From positions 1 through 57,525 of the forward strand of contig JAFGWM010000020.1 in the NCBI GenBank assembly GCA_016937155.1: 57,525 nt of DNA, in the 5' to 3' direction. Under the pieces are notes generated by a model, which was not told the origin of the DNA, searched no databases, and worked only from the letters and a program-made list of their open reading frames with translations. A program made the position numbers and the translations under genes. The DNA comes from Deltaproteobacteria bacterium. Its GTDB lineage: Bacteria; Myxococcota_A; Polyangia; HGW-17. Below, piece after piece: positions 1-8,773 of the stretch (within the stretch, counting starts at the first letter, position 1; each line of letters begins with the position of its first letter).

Positions 1-164
1 CGGAGGATTTCCGGATTAGGATTGTAGTTGGATTAGAATTTGAGTCTGTAATTTACTGCGGCGAGTTCGTCGTAAACACCCCTGTCCTCTGACTCCTGAA
101 ATAGATTGTTTATATAACAGCACTTTGGCTCAACTAATGTGGGCACCGCTGTAAAACAATGATT

Positions 165-1913
165 TTATGGGGCTTTTCTGACAAAAATGATATGGGAGTT
201 ATCACACTTTATTGCGGTGAGATCCTTAAAGCGACTGAGAAATATCTTGGTATACTCATTGAAAACCTTTTCTGCACTGGTTTCACAACTTATAATAATA
301 ATTTTCTCAAGACTGCTTCGTTCGATGCCGAGATATTTTGATGAGGATGAGGTGTGATGATAAATTGCATTGAGTCGTTTCATAAGTTGAGAAGAAAACT
401 CAGGACTGCTTTTTCTTTCATCAAACATTCGCTGAGTATCAGCAACAATTTTATCAAGGCCGGATTCCTTTATTGCTGTTTTTACTTCATCCGGACTTTC
501 ATACCATTTGAATTTTGAAACAGTTGTTTTTTGTGATGAAGTATTATTTTTCTTAACAAACAGTTGTTTTATTTCATCCCTAAAAATAAAACCAGTTCCC
601 AGTGAAACAACGAAAAATATTACAAGAAAAATAAGGAAACCTTTTCCAGATTCAGCTTTTACTGAATCAATAGTTTTCTTGTCTGAGAAAATCACTTTAT
701 TTAAAATTGCCAGATCAGGATTTTCATCTCTTTCTCTACGGGCAGGAAGATCCATACTTGGAAGTCGTCCATTCTCCTCTTGAACTTCGTGATTTGAACC
801 ATGAGACTTAGAATGCTTATCATGTTCCTCACTGTCATGATGAACATCATGATTAACTGCAGGTACAGCAGGTAAAGGGGAAGATTTTCCCAGTTTGTCT
901 ATTGCTATTGCAAGAGTGTCTCCAGTCTCCATGTCCTGAGCATTATCTGCAATCTCTGTTAGTTCAAAAATAGCTTCGTCACTGGCGATAACCTTGACAA
1001 ATCTTTCACTGACTTTCGCAAGAGGATTGTCTTTTATTCTTACAAGACTGTTTAATGCTTCCTTCAGACTCATTCTCTTATATCTGTCAACATTCAGATT
1101 GATTCGAATCCAGTGTCCGATTGCTGTGTCTTCCAGATGTTCAAGGGAGTACTGTTGCTTGACAATTCTTATCATTGACTCATTCATATCACCGGGAACT
1201 TCAAGTTTGTTGGTTCCCAAAAGTCCAAACATCATCGTCCCTGCCATTGAAAAGACATCATCTCTCTGATCAAAAACATCAATACTGACTCCCGGTGCTG
1301 TATAGCCTGGAGTTCCGGTCATTATTCCGCTAACCATCGTAAGTGATGTGTTCTGCTCATTTTCAATGACTTTTGAGTTTCCGAAATCAATCAGGATTCC
1401 TTGCAGGATAGTTTTCCCATCAACATCAGATTTCTCCCTGACAATTATATTTCCAGGTTTCAGGTCACGGTGCACCATCCCATGATCTTCGTACATTCTC
1501 CCAAGGGCACTTAATATATCCATTATTATGGGAATAAGCATTTCCGGAGGAAGACGCCCACCTCTTTCTTGAACATATTCTTCAAGATCCTGCCCATCAA
1601 CGAAGTCCATTACCAGATATGCAAGATCCTCATTTTCCCAGTAATCTACATAGTTTACGATATTTGGATGTCTTGCTCTTCTAAGTAATCTTCCTTCCCT
1701 GCGGAATCTGTCCAGAGAATCAGGAGTTGGCATCTCAGTTTTATTGAAAATCTTGATTGCAACTTCAACCATTTCTCCAATCATCTCAGTTTTACCGAGA
1801 TACACCTTCCCCATTCCACCCTCTCCAAGAAGGGTCATTAGATTGTAATTCCTGGATAATTTCAGGTTATTCGATTCTTCCACCACCCCGGTGGTCGGTC
1901 TGTCAAATTCCAT
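165..1913 (-). CDS. Membrane-anchored Ser/Thr protein kinase (Pkn2 family)
   Basis: Eukaryotic-type protein kinase that should phosphorylate Ser/Thr on cytoplasmic proteins. The 582-residue protein shows the glycine loop GEGGMG at 30-35, the ATP-binding Lys at 54 (VAIK), catalytic HRDLKPGN at 148-155 and DFG at 176-178; the usual APE is APG at 207-208 region. A His-rich linker (354-376, eight His) and a second charged linker precede one membrane helix at about 425-444. About 130 residues follow outside the membrane and match no domain I recognise. The ATG is preceded by GGAG at a good distance. It is divergent from the AbgT gene. The kinase call is firm; the extracytoplasmic part as a sensor is inference. 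Confidence 0.93.
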   Translation of the reverse strand: MEFDRPTTGVVEESNNLKLSRNYNLMTLLGEGGMGKVYLGKTEMIGEMVEVAIKIFNKTEMPTPDSLDRFRREGRLLRRARHPNIVNYVDYWENEDLAYLVMDFVDGQDLEEYVQERGGRLPPEMLIPIIMDILSALGRMYEDHGMVHRDLKPGNIIVREKSDVDGKTILQGILIDFGNSKVIENEQNTSLTMVSGIMTGTPGYTAPGVSIDVFDQRDDVFSMAGTMMFGLLGTNKLEVPGDMNESMIRIVKQQYSLEHLEDTAIGHWIRINLNVDRYKRMSLKEALNSLVRIKDNPLAKVSERFVKVIASDEAIFELTEIADNAQDMETGDTLAIAIDKLGKSSPLPAVPAVNHDVHHDSEEHDKHSKSHGSNHEVQEENGRLPSMDLPARRERDENPDLAILNKVIFSDKKTIDSVKAESGKGFLIFLVIFFVVSLGTGFIFRDEIKQLFVKKNNTSSQKTTVSKFKWYESPDEVKTAIKESGLDKIVADTQRMFDERKSSPEFSSQLMKRLNAIYHHTSSSSKYLGIERSSLEKIIIISCETSAEKVFNEYTKIFLSRFKDLTAIKCDNSHIIFVRKAP

Positions 1914-2012
1914 AATTTATGCTCCGAACAGCTCTATAGGCATGTGAATAATAGCACATCAATACGCTGCAATAATACGAAAAATTCAAGTTATTTTAAA
2001 ATCAGGAAAACC

Positions 2013-2031
2013 ATATTTGGGGTCCAAATAT
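2013..2031. promoter_or_regulatory. 8-bp palindrome between divergent kinase and abgT genes
   Basis: ATATTTGG and CCAAATAT flank GGT, giving a perfect inverted repeat, followed by TTTTATTA on the plus strand. It could be an operator for either divergent gene or a small hairpin. Its half-sites resemble those of the palindrome at 54270-54288. Confidence 0.35.
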
Positions 2032-2068
2032 TTTATTACTGTAGACAGTTTCAGGAAATTTCACATCC

Positions 2069-2097
2069 TTTACATGAATAACAGTTTTTGTTACGAA
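2069..2097 (+). promoter_or_regulatory. Candidate promoter for abgT-like gene, leaderless geometry
   Basis: TTTACA (2069-2074), 17-bp spacer, TACGAA (2092-2097), then 7 nt to the ATG at 2105. No Shine-Dalgarno sequence is present. The -10 match is weak, so the call rests mainly on the spacing shared with two other genes in this window. Confidence 0.3.
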
Positions 2098-2104
2098 TAA
2101 TTGC

Positions 2105-3619
2105 ATGAAAAAATACAATAAAAAACAATCAGGTTTTATGAAGTTTCTGGATTCCATCGAAAAAGCTGGAAATGCGCTGCCTCACCCGGCAACTTTATTT
2201 GCTATTCTTGCCTTACTTGTCGCTATTTTGAGTTTCATTACTTACCATTTTTCTATTTCTGCAATTCATCCCACAACCGGGGAAAAAGTTATTCCTTTCA
2301 ATCTCGTATCAGGGGATGGCCTCTCCTGGATTTATATAAGTGTCACAAAAAACTTTGTTATGTTTCCTCCATTTGGAATAGTTCTTGTGGCTATGGTCGG
2401 CATAGGTGTCGCTGAGGGGTCCGGTCTGATTGAAGCCTTAATTCGGCAATCAGTTATTAAGGCGCCATCCCGTCTTGTTACTCCTATAATTGTTGCAGCC
2501 GGTATAATCAGTCATCTTGCTTCAAGTGTGGGGTATGTAGTTCTGATTCCCCTTGGCGCCATGGTTTTTATGGCATTCAAACGCCATCCAATAGCAGGTT
2601 TGAGTGCTGCTTTTGTAGGTGTTTCCGGAGGATTTGGTGCAAACTTCCTTATTGGTTCTATTGACCCAATTCTTTCAGGCTTAAGTGAAAGTGCAGCAAA
2701 ATTAATACTTCCGGAAATAACTATTAACCCGGCGGTTAATTTTTACTTTATGTTTGTCAGTGCATGTATGATTGTTTTTGTTGGAACATTTGTAACTGAA
2801 AAAATTGTGGAACCAAGATTAGGTATCTGGAATTCATCACAGAATGATGAAATTATTCTGCCAACAATACAAGAAAAACGAGGTCTTATATATGCTGGTG
2901 TTGCTGCGTTTATTATTGGACTATTGTTTCTGGTCCTTGTAATTCCTGAAAATGGTTTATTGAGAGGAACCGGACGGATTACCAACGGCCCTTTTTTTAA
3001 AGGATTAATAACCGCTATTTTGGTTTTCTTTTTTATTCCAGGCCTTGTTTATGGAATTACAACTGGAAAAATTAAAAATGACAGAGATGTTATCAGTCTT
3101 GTAACAACTGCCATGAAGGGTATTGCTCCATATATTGTTTTGGTCTTTTTTGCCTCTCAGTTTGTGTTCTGGTTTCGTGAATCAAGGCTAGGGATAATCC
3201 TTGCCATCAAGGGAGCAGCATTAATAAAATCAAGTGGGATGAGCGGTGTCATGTTAATTCTCATCTTTATTCTGTTTTCCGGAATTCTGAATATGTTCAT
3301 GGGAAGTGCAAGTGCAAAATGGGCAATAATGGCTCCAGTGTTTGTGCCCATGTTTATGCTTTCCGGTTATCATCCAGCTTTGACTCAGGCAGCGTTTCGT
3401 ATTGGAGATAGTGTAACTAATATCATTACTCCAATGATGAGTTATTTTGCGTTGATTCTCACTTATGTAAATAAATACGATAAGGATGCAGGAATTGGTA
3501 CAATGATTTCAATAATGCTTCCTTATACAGTTTTTCTGTCATTTATCTGGACATTGTTACTGGTGGTTTGGTATTTGTTAGGTATTCCACTGGGACCGGG
3601 AGGCCCTCTTCATATGTAA
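2105..3619 (+). CDS. AbgT-family transporter
   Basis: Integral inner-membrane transporter of the AbgT family, whose members move p-aminobenzoyl-glutamate into cells or export sulfonamide-like antimetabolites using an ion gradient. The 504 residues match the family length and contain about a dozen hydrophobic segments. Family-like stretches include the N-terminal GNALPHPATLFAILAL, the hairpin region SHLASSVGYVVLIPLG, and the C-terminal FMGSASAKWAIMAPVFVPM and RIGDSVTNIITPMMSYF. No ribosome-binding site precedes the ATG, and a promoter-like pair ends 7 nt before it. The gene converges on the radical SAM gene with a 4-nt gap. The substrate cannot be read from the sequence. Confidence 0.92.
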   Translation: MKKYNKKQSGFMKFLDSIEKAGNALPHPATLFAILALLVAILSFITYHFSISAIHPTTGEKVIPFNLVSGDGLSWIYISVTKNFVMFPPFGIVLVAMVGIGVAEGSGLIEALIRQSVIKAPSRLVTPIIVAAGIISHLASSVGYVVLIPLGAMVFMAFKRHPIAGLSAAFVGVSGGFGANFLIGSIDPILSGLSESAAKLILPEITINPAVNFYFMFVSACMIVFVGTFVTEKIVEPRLGIWNSSQNDEIILPTIQEKRGLIYAGVAAFIIGLLFLVLVIPENGLLRGTGRITNGPFFKGLITAILVFFFIPGLVYGITTGKIKNDRDVISLVTTAMKGIAPYIVLVFFASQFVFWFRESRLGIILAIKGAALIKSSGMSGVMLILIFILFSGILNMFMGSASAKWAIMAPVFVPMFMLSGYHPALTQAAFRIGDSVTNIITPMMSYFALILTYVNKYDKDAGIGTMISIMLPYTVFLSFIWTLLLVVWYLLGIPLGPGGPLHM

Positions 3620-3623
3620 TTCT

Positions 3624-4673
3624 TTAGAATTCAATGAGATCCTGAACAAGTTTTTCGGATTGAATTTTTCTTATACAGTAGTCATTTTCAGTTATTACAC
3701 CACTACTTGTGAATGCCATAGCTGCACATCCTGCATTACATTCCAGTGAGTGTGGGCATTTGGAACAGAACCCTGTGAGGTGCAGATGTTTTTCTCTGAA
3801 TTGTTTAAATACTGTATCGGAGTTCCAGGCTTCAATAAGTGAGCCATTTTCAAGATTTCCTACAACGTAATCATCTCCCAGTGAGAGACATGGCAGTAAA
3901 TCCCCATTTGATCTGATTCCGATGACTTTTTTAGCACCCATACACCCTCTCCATGTGGAGTGATAATCCCATAGGGTAAAATCCAGAGGGTAGTATCCGA
4001 AGTCATCCATGGTAGCCAGAGATAGATCACTTCGGTTCTCCAGAAGTTCAGTAAGTTTGTAATAAACCTCTTCGTACATATCCACTGAAAAATCAAGATC
4101 AGTTGTAAATCGTTCACCAGTCGCATTGGCTATCTGTACCTGCCATGTGATATCTGTGCCGGCAAACAGTTTCACGAAATCATCTATTCTTTTGTAATTT
4201 ACCCTTGTCAGTGTGGTTATTGCATTTACGTGGGTGAATCCGTCTTCCTTAACTTTTCTTATGAGGCTTAATACACGGTCAAATCCGTCTACTCCACGTG
4301 TTGCCCTGTATGATTCCCTGTCAGGTCCATCAATACTTATACCTAATACATGAAGTCCAAGACTTTTCAGAATATCATAGTTTTTTTCATCAACTAACAG
4401 CCCATTTGTAATTATCACAAGGTTCATGCCATTGTTTTTAACGGCATGGGCAATTCTCACCCACTCATCATAAAGAAATACTTCTCCCCCTATAAGTGTT
4501 ATTTCCTTTCCACCGAGTTCAGCCATTTCCTTTATGATAGTTTCCCATTTTTCAGCTGGCATTTCATTTTTTCTGGCTTTACCACTTGATGAAGCACAAA
4601 ATGGGCATCTGAGGTTGCACTTGTTTGTAAGTTCGAAAACGGCATATTCCAATGTGTATTTTTCTGTATTCAT
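3624..4673 (-). CDS. Radical SAM/SPASM domain protein
   Basis: Radical S-adenosylmethionine enzyme with a C-terminal auxiliary-cluster (SPASM) region. Near the N-terminus CNLRCPFC is the CxxxCxxC triad for the [4Fe-4S] cluster; GGEV and SIDG stretches fit the TIM-barrel. The C-terminal region has Cys at CLSLGDD, CSKCPHSLEC, CAAM and YCIR, as in PqqE/anSME-like enzymes that bind extra clusters and often modify peptides. ATG at 4673 is chosen over an upstream TTG because GGAAAA lies at workable spacing. It follows the TonB-like gene by 15 nt and is probably co-transcribed. No precursor peptide is evident, so the substrate is unknown. Confidence 0.88.
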   Translation of the reverse strand: MNTEKYTLEYAVFELTNKCNLRCPFCASSSGKARKNEMPAEKWETIIKEMAELGGKEITLIGGEVFLYDEWVRIAHAVKNNGMNLVIITNGLLVDEKNYDILKSLGLHVLGISIDGPDRESYRATRGVDGFDRVLSLIRKVKEDGFTHVNAITTLTRVNYKRIDDFVKLFAGTDITWQVQIANATGERFTTDLDFSVDMYEEVYYKLTELLENRSDLSLATMDDFGYYPLDFTLWDYHSTWRGCMGAKKVIGIRSNGDLLPCLSLGDDYVVGNLENGSLIEAWNSDTVFKQFREKHLHLTGFCSKCPHSLECNAGCAAMAFTSSGVITENDYCIRKIQSEKLVQDLIEF

Positions 4674-4688
4674 CAATCGTTTTCCATT

Positions 4689-5672
4689 TTAGAATTTGAA
4701 AAGTTTAAAATCAATTTTCGTATTCACTTCAACATAGAATCCGAAACTGAAGGTAATGTTTCCTGTTTTAGGGTTTATAATCTCAGGAGGCGGGTTCAGA
4801 AAAGGAGCCGCTCCCCTGAAGGCCCTCAGTGCTTCCACATCAAGAAATTTTAGCCCCGACTGCTTGACTATTATCAGTTTAAGAATATTTCCTTTACTAT
4901 CCAGTGTTACCCTTAATACAGTGAACCAGTTTTTAAACCCATAAACGCTTCCATCGGGATCGTTTTTTCTGTAAACGGTATTTGGATCCCATACCTGAGC
5001 CACAGCTTCCCTAAGTCGAAGGAAGAATGAAGTCCCAAGCCATTTTTTAGCTTTCAGAACATTCTTTTTTCCACTTTTTACATCAGGAACATGGTCTGAG
5101 TTGTCTATTCCAAGAATGTTTTCATACTCAGATTCCGTTGGAAACAGCTTCACTTTTTCAATTCCTGGAGATGCTTTTTTAACAGATTCTGTGGGTTTAT
5201 TTACTTTTTTTGATCTGTGATCAACTGCTGGAGGCTTTTTGTTTGAAACAACTGTTTCGCCAGCTTTTATTTTTTCAGGTTCAGGAGGAACCGCAACTTT
5301 GGGTACTGCAGGCTCTGTTTTCTTTTTATATCTCCTGACAGGTCTTTTTGCCTTTCTGAATGGTTTTGATTTTATTACCTTCTGATTCTTTTTCTCCCTG
5401 TTTACTGTTTCTTCAGGGGCATTTGAATTTTCAACACTTCGTCTGTGAGTATCTGGTGTATTGGTATTCTTTACATCACTTGGTCTAAAAAGTTGCACAA
5501 TATGGTATTTTTCCCTATTAATTAGTTCCGGGTCCGGTTTTTTATTGCTGAAAACAGGGAGCAGCAGTAAAAACGCCACATGAATGGCAATGGATAAAAG
5601 CACAGCTATCCAGAGTTTTCCGGGGTTTTCCCGGAGTCTTTTTTTTCTGGATTTTTTTCTGTCTATTTTCAT
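4689..5672 (-). CDS. TonB-family energy transducer
   Basis: 327-residue protein with a short basic cytoplasmic tail, one membrane helix at about 21-43, a long Lys/Pro-rich periplasmic linker (about 60-180) and a C-terminal TonB-like domain. The C-terminal part has the family's pattern LRVTLDSKGNILKLIIVKQSG followed by LDVEALRAFRGAAPFLNPP. TonB proteins carry proton-motive energy to outer-membrane receptors, but no exbB, exbD or receptor gene is present here. AAAGG abuts the ATG, so the start is not ideally supported. The radical SAM gene follows 15 nt downstream. An AgmX/GltJ-like motility or envelope role is also possible. Confidence 0.85.
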   Translation of the reverse strand: MKIDRKKSRKKRLRENPGKLWIAVLLSIAIHVAFLLLLPVFSNKKPDPELINREKYHIVQLFRPSDVKNTNTPDTHRRSVENSNAPEETVNREKKNQKVIKSKPFRKAKRPVRRYKKKTEPAVPKVAVPPEPEKIKAGETVVSNKKPPAVDHRSKKVNKPTESVKKASPGIEKVKLFPTESEYENILGIDNSDHVPDVKSGKKNVLKAKKWLGTSFFLRLREAVAQVWDPNTVYRKNDPDGSVYGFKNWFTVLRVTLDSKGNILKLIIVKQSGLKFLDVEALRAFRGAAPFLNPPPEIINPKTGNITFSFGFYVEVNTKIDFKLFKF

Positions 5673-5841
5673 CCTTTAACCGTAGGTCCTGCATTATGAG
5701 TGATGATAATTTCACTTATACTTTATACCCTCTTTTTCAGGAAAAATCCCCCCAGAAATTTCCTGGACCTGAAATGGGTACAACCGGTTTTGTCCCGGGT
5801 ATTATTTCCCGGAAATATCTTGGGGTGGAAAAAGGTGGATG

Positions 5842-6795
5842 ATGAAAATAAGTGCAGTATGTTTAGTTATGGCTCTGGCAGTCACAGCATGTCAGCATAC
5901 AGAAAGTACTTCCAGAAAGTCCCAGAACGAGCCATCAGTAAAGGCTGTCCAAAAAGATCTACCTGAAAAAAAAGTTTCGGTAATGAAAAAAAATCCACCA
6001 CCTGAACCCGTCAGGATCATGGTAGCTGAGAAAGTCAAACAGGCATCTGCAGAGCCCGAAATTAAAATTCCTTCTGATCCAGTTGAAAAGGCAGCGCTTT
6101 ATATTAAAGCAGGATACGGAAAAAGTGCAGCAAAAATCCTGAGAGGGATAAAACCCCGCCCTGAAACATACCAATATTTTCAACTTCTTGCTGAAAGCTG
6201 CTATCTCTCAAGAGATTACAGCTGTGCATCACGTGAAGCACAAAAAGCATTCAAGCTGGCAGACACTGATATTAAAAAATATAATTCGCTTATTATTGCC
6301 GGTAGAGCTTATAAGGAAAAAAGGCATTTCAGGAAGGCTCTAACTGTCCTTAACTCAGGGTGTAAGTTGATTAAGGAAAATGTGGATTGCCGAATTTCCC
6401 GCGTACAAATTTATATTCTGTTGAAAAGCAAGGATGTTCTGGAGAAGGAACTGAAGGTGTGTATATCAGACTTTCCTGCAAGAGGAGAATTCCAACTGTT
6501 CCAGGGGGACCTTCTAATTTTGCAAAGAAAAATTGATTCTGCAGTTTCTCATCTTAAAAAAGTGAGTGAAAACACCTCGTTTGCCAAATGGGTTAGGGCA
6601 AGAGCTCTTGATTCAATGGGAAAACTTCTTGGGGATAGATCCAGAGCGGACGCAGCTAAAGTACTGGAAAAGTGCAAAAAACTTTTTCCTGCTTATGGAT
6701 GTGTGGAAACTGAACTTTCTATTTCTCCTCCTGATCCCAGACACCCTGGCAGAAAGATTCGGGATGTTAAAAGAAAACCAGGGGGTGGCTACTGA
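5842..6795 (+). CDS. TPR-like repeat lipoprotein
   Basis: 317-residue predicted lipoprotein: a short hydrophobic signal ends in the lipobox AVTAC. A charged Pro/Lys linker (about 20-75) is followed by helical repeats that look like tetratricopeptide repeats, for example KAALYIKAGYGKSAAKIL, SRDYSCASREAQKAFKLAD, KRHFRKALTVLNSGCKL and RKIDSAVSHLKKVSE. TPR lipoproteins usually scaffold envelope complexes. Two ATGs are adjacent; the second (5842) gives better spacing from AAAGG. It is divergent from the TonB-like gene, which suggests a shared envelope role. The exact function is unknown. Confidence 0.8.
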   Translation: MKISAVCLVMALAVTACQHTESTSRKSQNEPSVKAVQKDLPEKKVSVMKKNPPPEPVRIMVAEKVKQASAEPEIKIPSDPVEKAALYIKAGYGKSAAKILRGIKPRPETYQYFQLLAESCYLSRDYSCASREAQKAFKLADTDIKKYNSLIIAGRAYKEKRHFRKALTVLNSGCKLIKENVDCRISRVQIYILLKSKDVLEKELKVCISDFPARGEFQLFQGDLLILQRKIDSAVSHLKKVSENTSFAKWVRARALDSMGKLLGDRSRADAAKVLEKCKKLFPAYGCVETELSISPPDPRHPGRKIRDVKRKPGGGY

Positions 6796-6828
6796 AATAT
6801 TAATTTTTACAAAATGGAGCTATTGGTC

Positions 6829-6857
6829 TTGAAAAAAAAATTATCCAATTGTAGATT
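6829..6857 (+). promoter_or_regulatory. Candidate promoter, leaderless geometry
   Basis: TTGAAA (6829-6834), 17-bp A/T-rich spacer and TAGATT (6852-6857). The ATG of the next gene starts 7 nt later and has no Shine-Dalgarno sequence, so transcription would begin at or next to the start codon. Confidence 0.45.
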
Positions 6858-6864
6858 TTAAATC

Positions 6865-7287
6865 ATGATAAGACTTATTATATTTCTGTTTCCTATGGTC
6901 TTTTTAATTTCCTGTTCAATTGATGAGAATGAAGGCTGGGCTCCTGTGGCACGTTTTACCCTCACTCCGGATTACGTTGTTTCAGGGGAATCCACTGAAG
7001 TAGTGCTGGATGCCAGAAGATCCTGTGATGCACTTGATAACCCTGAACTTTGTGATACATCAGAGGATGGTGAGGGAACTCCCAGCATTTGTCCCGGCGG
7101 CATTACTTATACATGGAGTATTCCAGGTCAGCAGGGTGGAGTTCTAGCTGGAACGGATTCGGGCTCTTATATCAGGGTTAGTGTCAAAATAGATCGTCCT
7201 GTAAGGATTGATTTGAAAGTTGTTGACTGTGATGGAATGGAGAGCACCACCTATAAGTGGCTCGGAGTTACCGCTTCAGGAGAATGA
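6865..7287 (+). CDS. Lipoprotein with PKD-like domain
   Basis: 140-residue predicted lipoprotein with signal peptide and lipobox LISC. The mature part reads like one immunoglobulin-like PKD fold: VARFTLTPDYVVSGESTEVVLDA, an insertion with three Cys (SCD, LCD, ICPGG), then ITYTWSIPG and a closing strand with VVDCDGMESTTY. PKD domains are extracellular binding or spacer modules. The start lacks an SD sequence. It follows the TPR-like lipoprotein by 69 nt but seems to have its own promoter. No specific function is assigned. Confidence 0.75.
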   Translation: MIRLIIFLFPMVFLISCSIDENEGWAPVARFTLTPDYVVSGESTEVVLDARRSCDALDNPELCDTSEDGEGTPSICPGGITYTWSIPGQQGGVLAGTDSGSYIRVSVKIDRPVRIDLKVVDCDGMESTTYKWLGVTASGE

Positions 7288-7442
7288 GCTCCAAATAGTT
7301 GTTATAACAGAAGAATCTTTTTGCCTGTCAATCCCCCTTATCAGTCAGAAACATATACTTGACAAAATATCCATGTAAATGTATCCCCGCTGGTGAGTAA
7401 AGCTATGTATTTAACCCAATTTCTTACAATCGGAGGAAAAAA

Positions 7443-8702
7443 ATGTCAGAAACAAAAGTCATGAACAGGTGGCTGGTTGCTCTTGGGGCTTTGCTCATAC
7501 AGATGTCTCTTGGTGCCATTTATGCGTGGTCAGTATTTACCCCTAGTCTCATCTCTGCAGGATGGACAAAAGTCCAGACTCAGATAGTTTTCAGTGCCGG
7601 TCTGGCACTTTTTGCAGTTGTTATGGTAATCGCAGGAAGACTGCTTCCTAAATTCGGACCCCGGAAGCTGGCGATTGCAGGTGGAATAACTCTTGGTCTT
7701 GGTTATATCCTCGGTGGTCTGATTGCTCCAACTAATTTCTGGGCTGTTTTCTTTTTCGTTGGAATTATTGGAGGTAGCGGCATAGGACTCGCATATGTTG
7801 TACCCATTGCAACAGGAATGAGATGGTTTCCAGATAAAAAAGGTATGATTACCGGTCTTGCGGTTGCTGGTTTTGGTTTTGGCGCAACTCTCTGGGTTAA
7901 ACTGGCAGGCCAGTGGGGACATCTTATTGAAAAGATGGGGCTTGGAAAAACTTTTATGGTTTATGGGATTCTGTTTGCCGTAACTGTCGTTTTAGGCGGG
8001 TTTTTTATGATTTTCCCTCCGGAGGGATATAAGCCAGAGGGTTGGGAACCTCCTGCCCCTGCAAATGGAAACTCCAAGTCATCAAGTGGAATTAGAGACT
8101 TTATGACTGGTGAAATGCTTAAGACTCCTCAGTTTTGGATGATTTTTATCACTTTTCTTTTCGGTGCTGGTGCTGGACTCATGAGTATTGGACTTATGAA
8201 ACTGTTCCCAGGACAGGCTCTGATTAAAAATGGTATGAGTCCAAAAGAAGCAAGCGCTGTTGCAGGAACAGCAATGGCGGTATTTTTCTCATTAGCCAAC
8301 GGTGGTGGACGTATCGGCTGGGGTATGATCAGTGATAAACTCGGACGAAAAACAAGTCTTATAATTATGACTGCTGTTCAGGGAATTACAGTAATTGCAT
8401 TCCCGTACATGGCTGGAAATGCGATTCTTCTATACATTGGAGCAACTCTTATCGGATTTAACTTCGGTGGAAACTTTGCACTTTTCCCGACAATTACCGC
8501 TGATACATTTGGGACTAAATTCATTGGTCAAAACTATGGCTGGGTATTTCTCGCTTATGGTGTAGGTGGAATTGGTGGTCCTATAATGGGTGGGAAACTT
8601 GGTGATATGGGGAATTTCCCTCTTGCCTTTACAATTGCCGGTGCACTTTGTCTTGTGGCTGCAGCAGTTATTGCTATGGTAAAGCCTCCTCGTGTTGACT
8701 GA
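7443..8702 (+). CDS. OFA-family MFS transporter
   Basis: 419-residue major facilitator with 12 predicted membrane helices. The N-terminus NRWLVALGALLIQMSLGAIYAWSVF and the loop GMRWFPDKKGMITGLAVAGFGFGA are characteristic of the oxalate/formate antiporter (OFA) branch of monocarboxylate carriers; the second half has GRIGWGMISDKLGRK. A strong SD (CGGAGG) precedes the ATG. A weak promoter-like TTGACA at 7359-7364 lies upstream. It stands alone between a lipoprotein and the convergent pepN. The substrate is probably a small carboxylate, but oxalate or formate specificity cannot be claimed. Confidence 0.93.
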   Translation: MSETKVMNRWLVALGALLIQMSLGAIYAWSVFTPSLISAGWTKVQTQIVFSAGLALFAVVMVIAGRLLPKFGPRKLAIAGGITLGLGYILGGLIAPTNFWAVFFFVGIIGGSGIGLAYVVPIATGMRWFPDKKGMITGLAVAGFGFGATLWVKLAGQWGHLIEKMGLGKTFMVYGILFAVTVVLGGFFMIFPPEGYKPEGWEPPAPANGNSKSSSGIRDFMTGEMLKTPQFWMIFITFLFGAGAGLMSIGLMKLFPGQALIKNGMSPKEASAVAGTAMAVFFSLANGGGRIGWGMISDKLGRKTSLIIMTAVQGITVIAFPYMAGNAILLYIGATLIGFNFGGNFALFPTITADTFGTKFIGQNYGWVFLAYGVGGIGGPIMGGKLGDMGNFPLAFTIAGALCLVAAAVIAMVKPPRVD

Positions 8703-8773
8703 TTTTCATCAATTTCCCTCTGTTTTTCTTTTACAGTAATTTACATTGTAACATCGAAAAAGTGCTGACTGCC

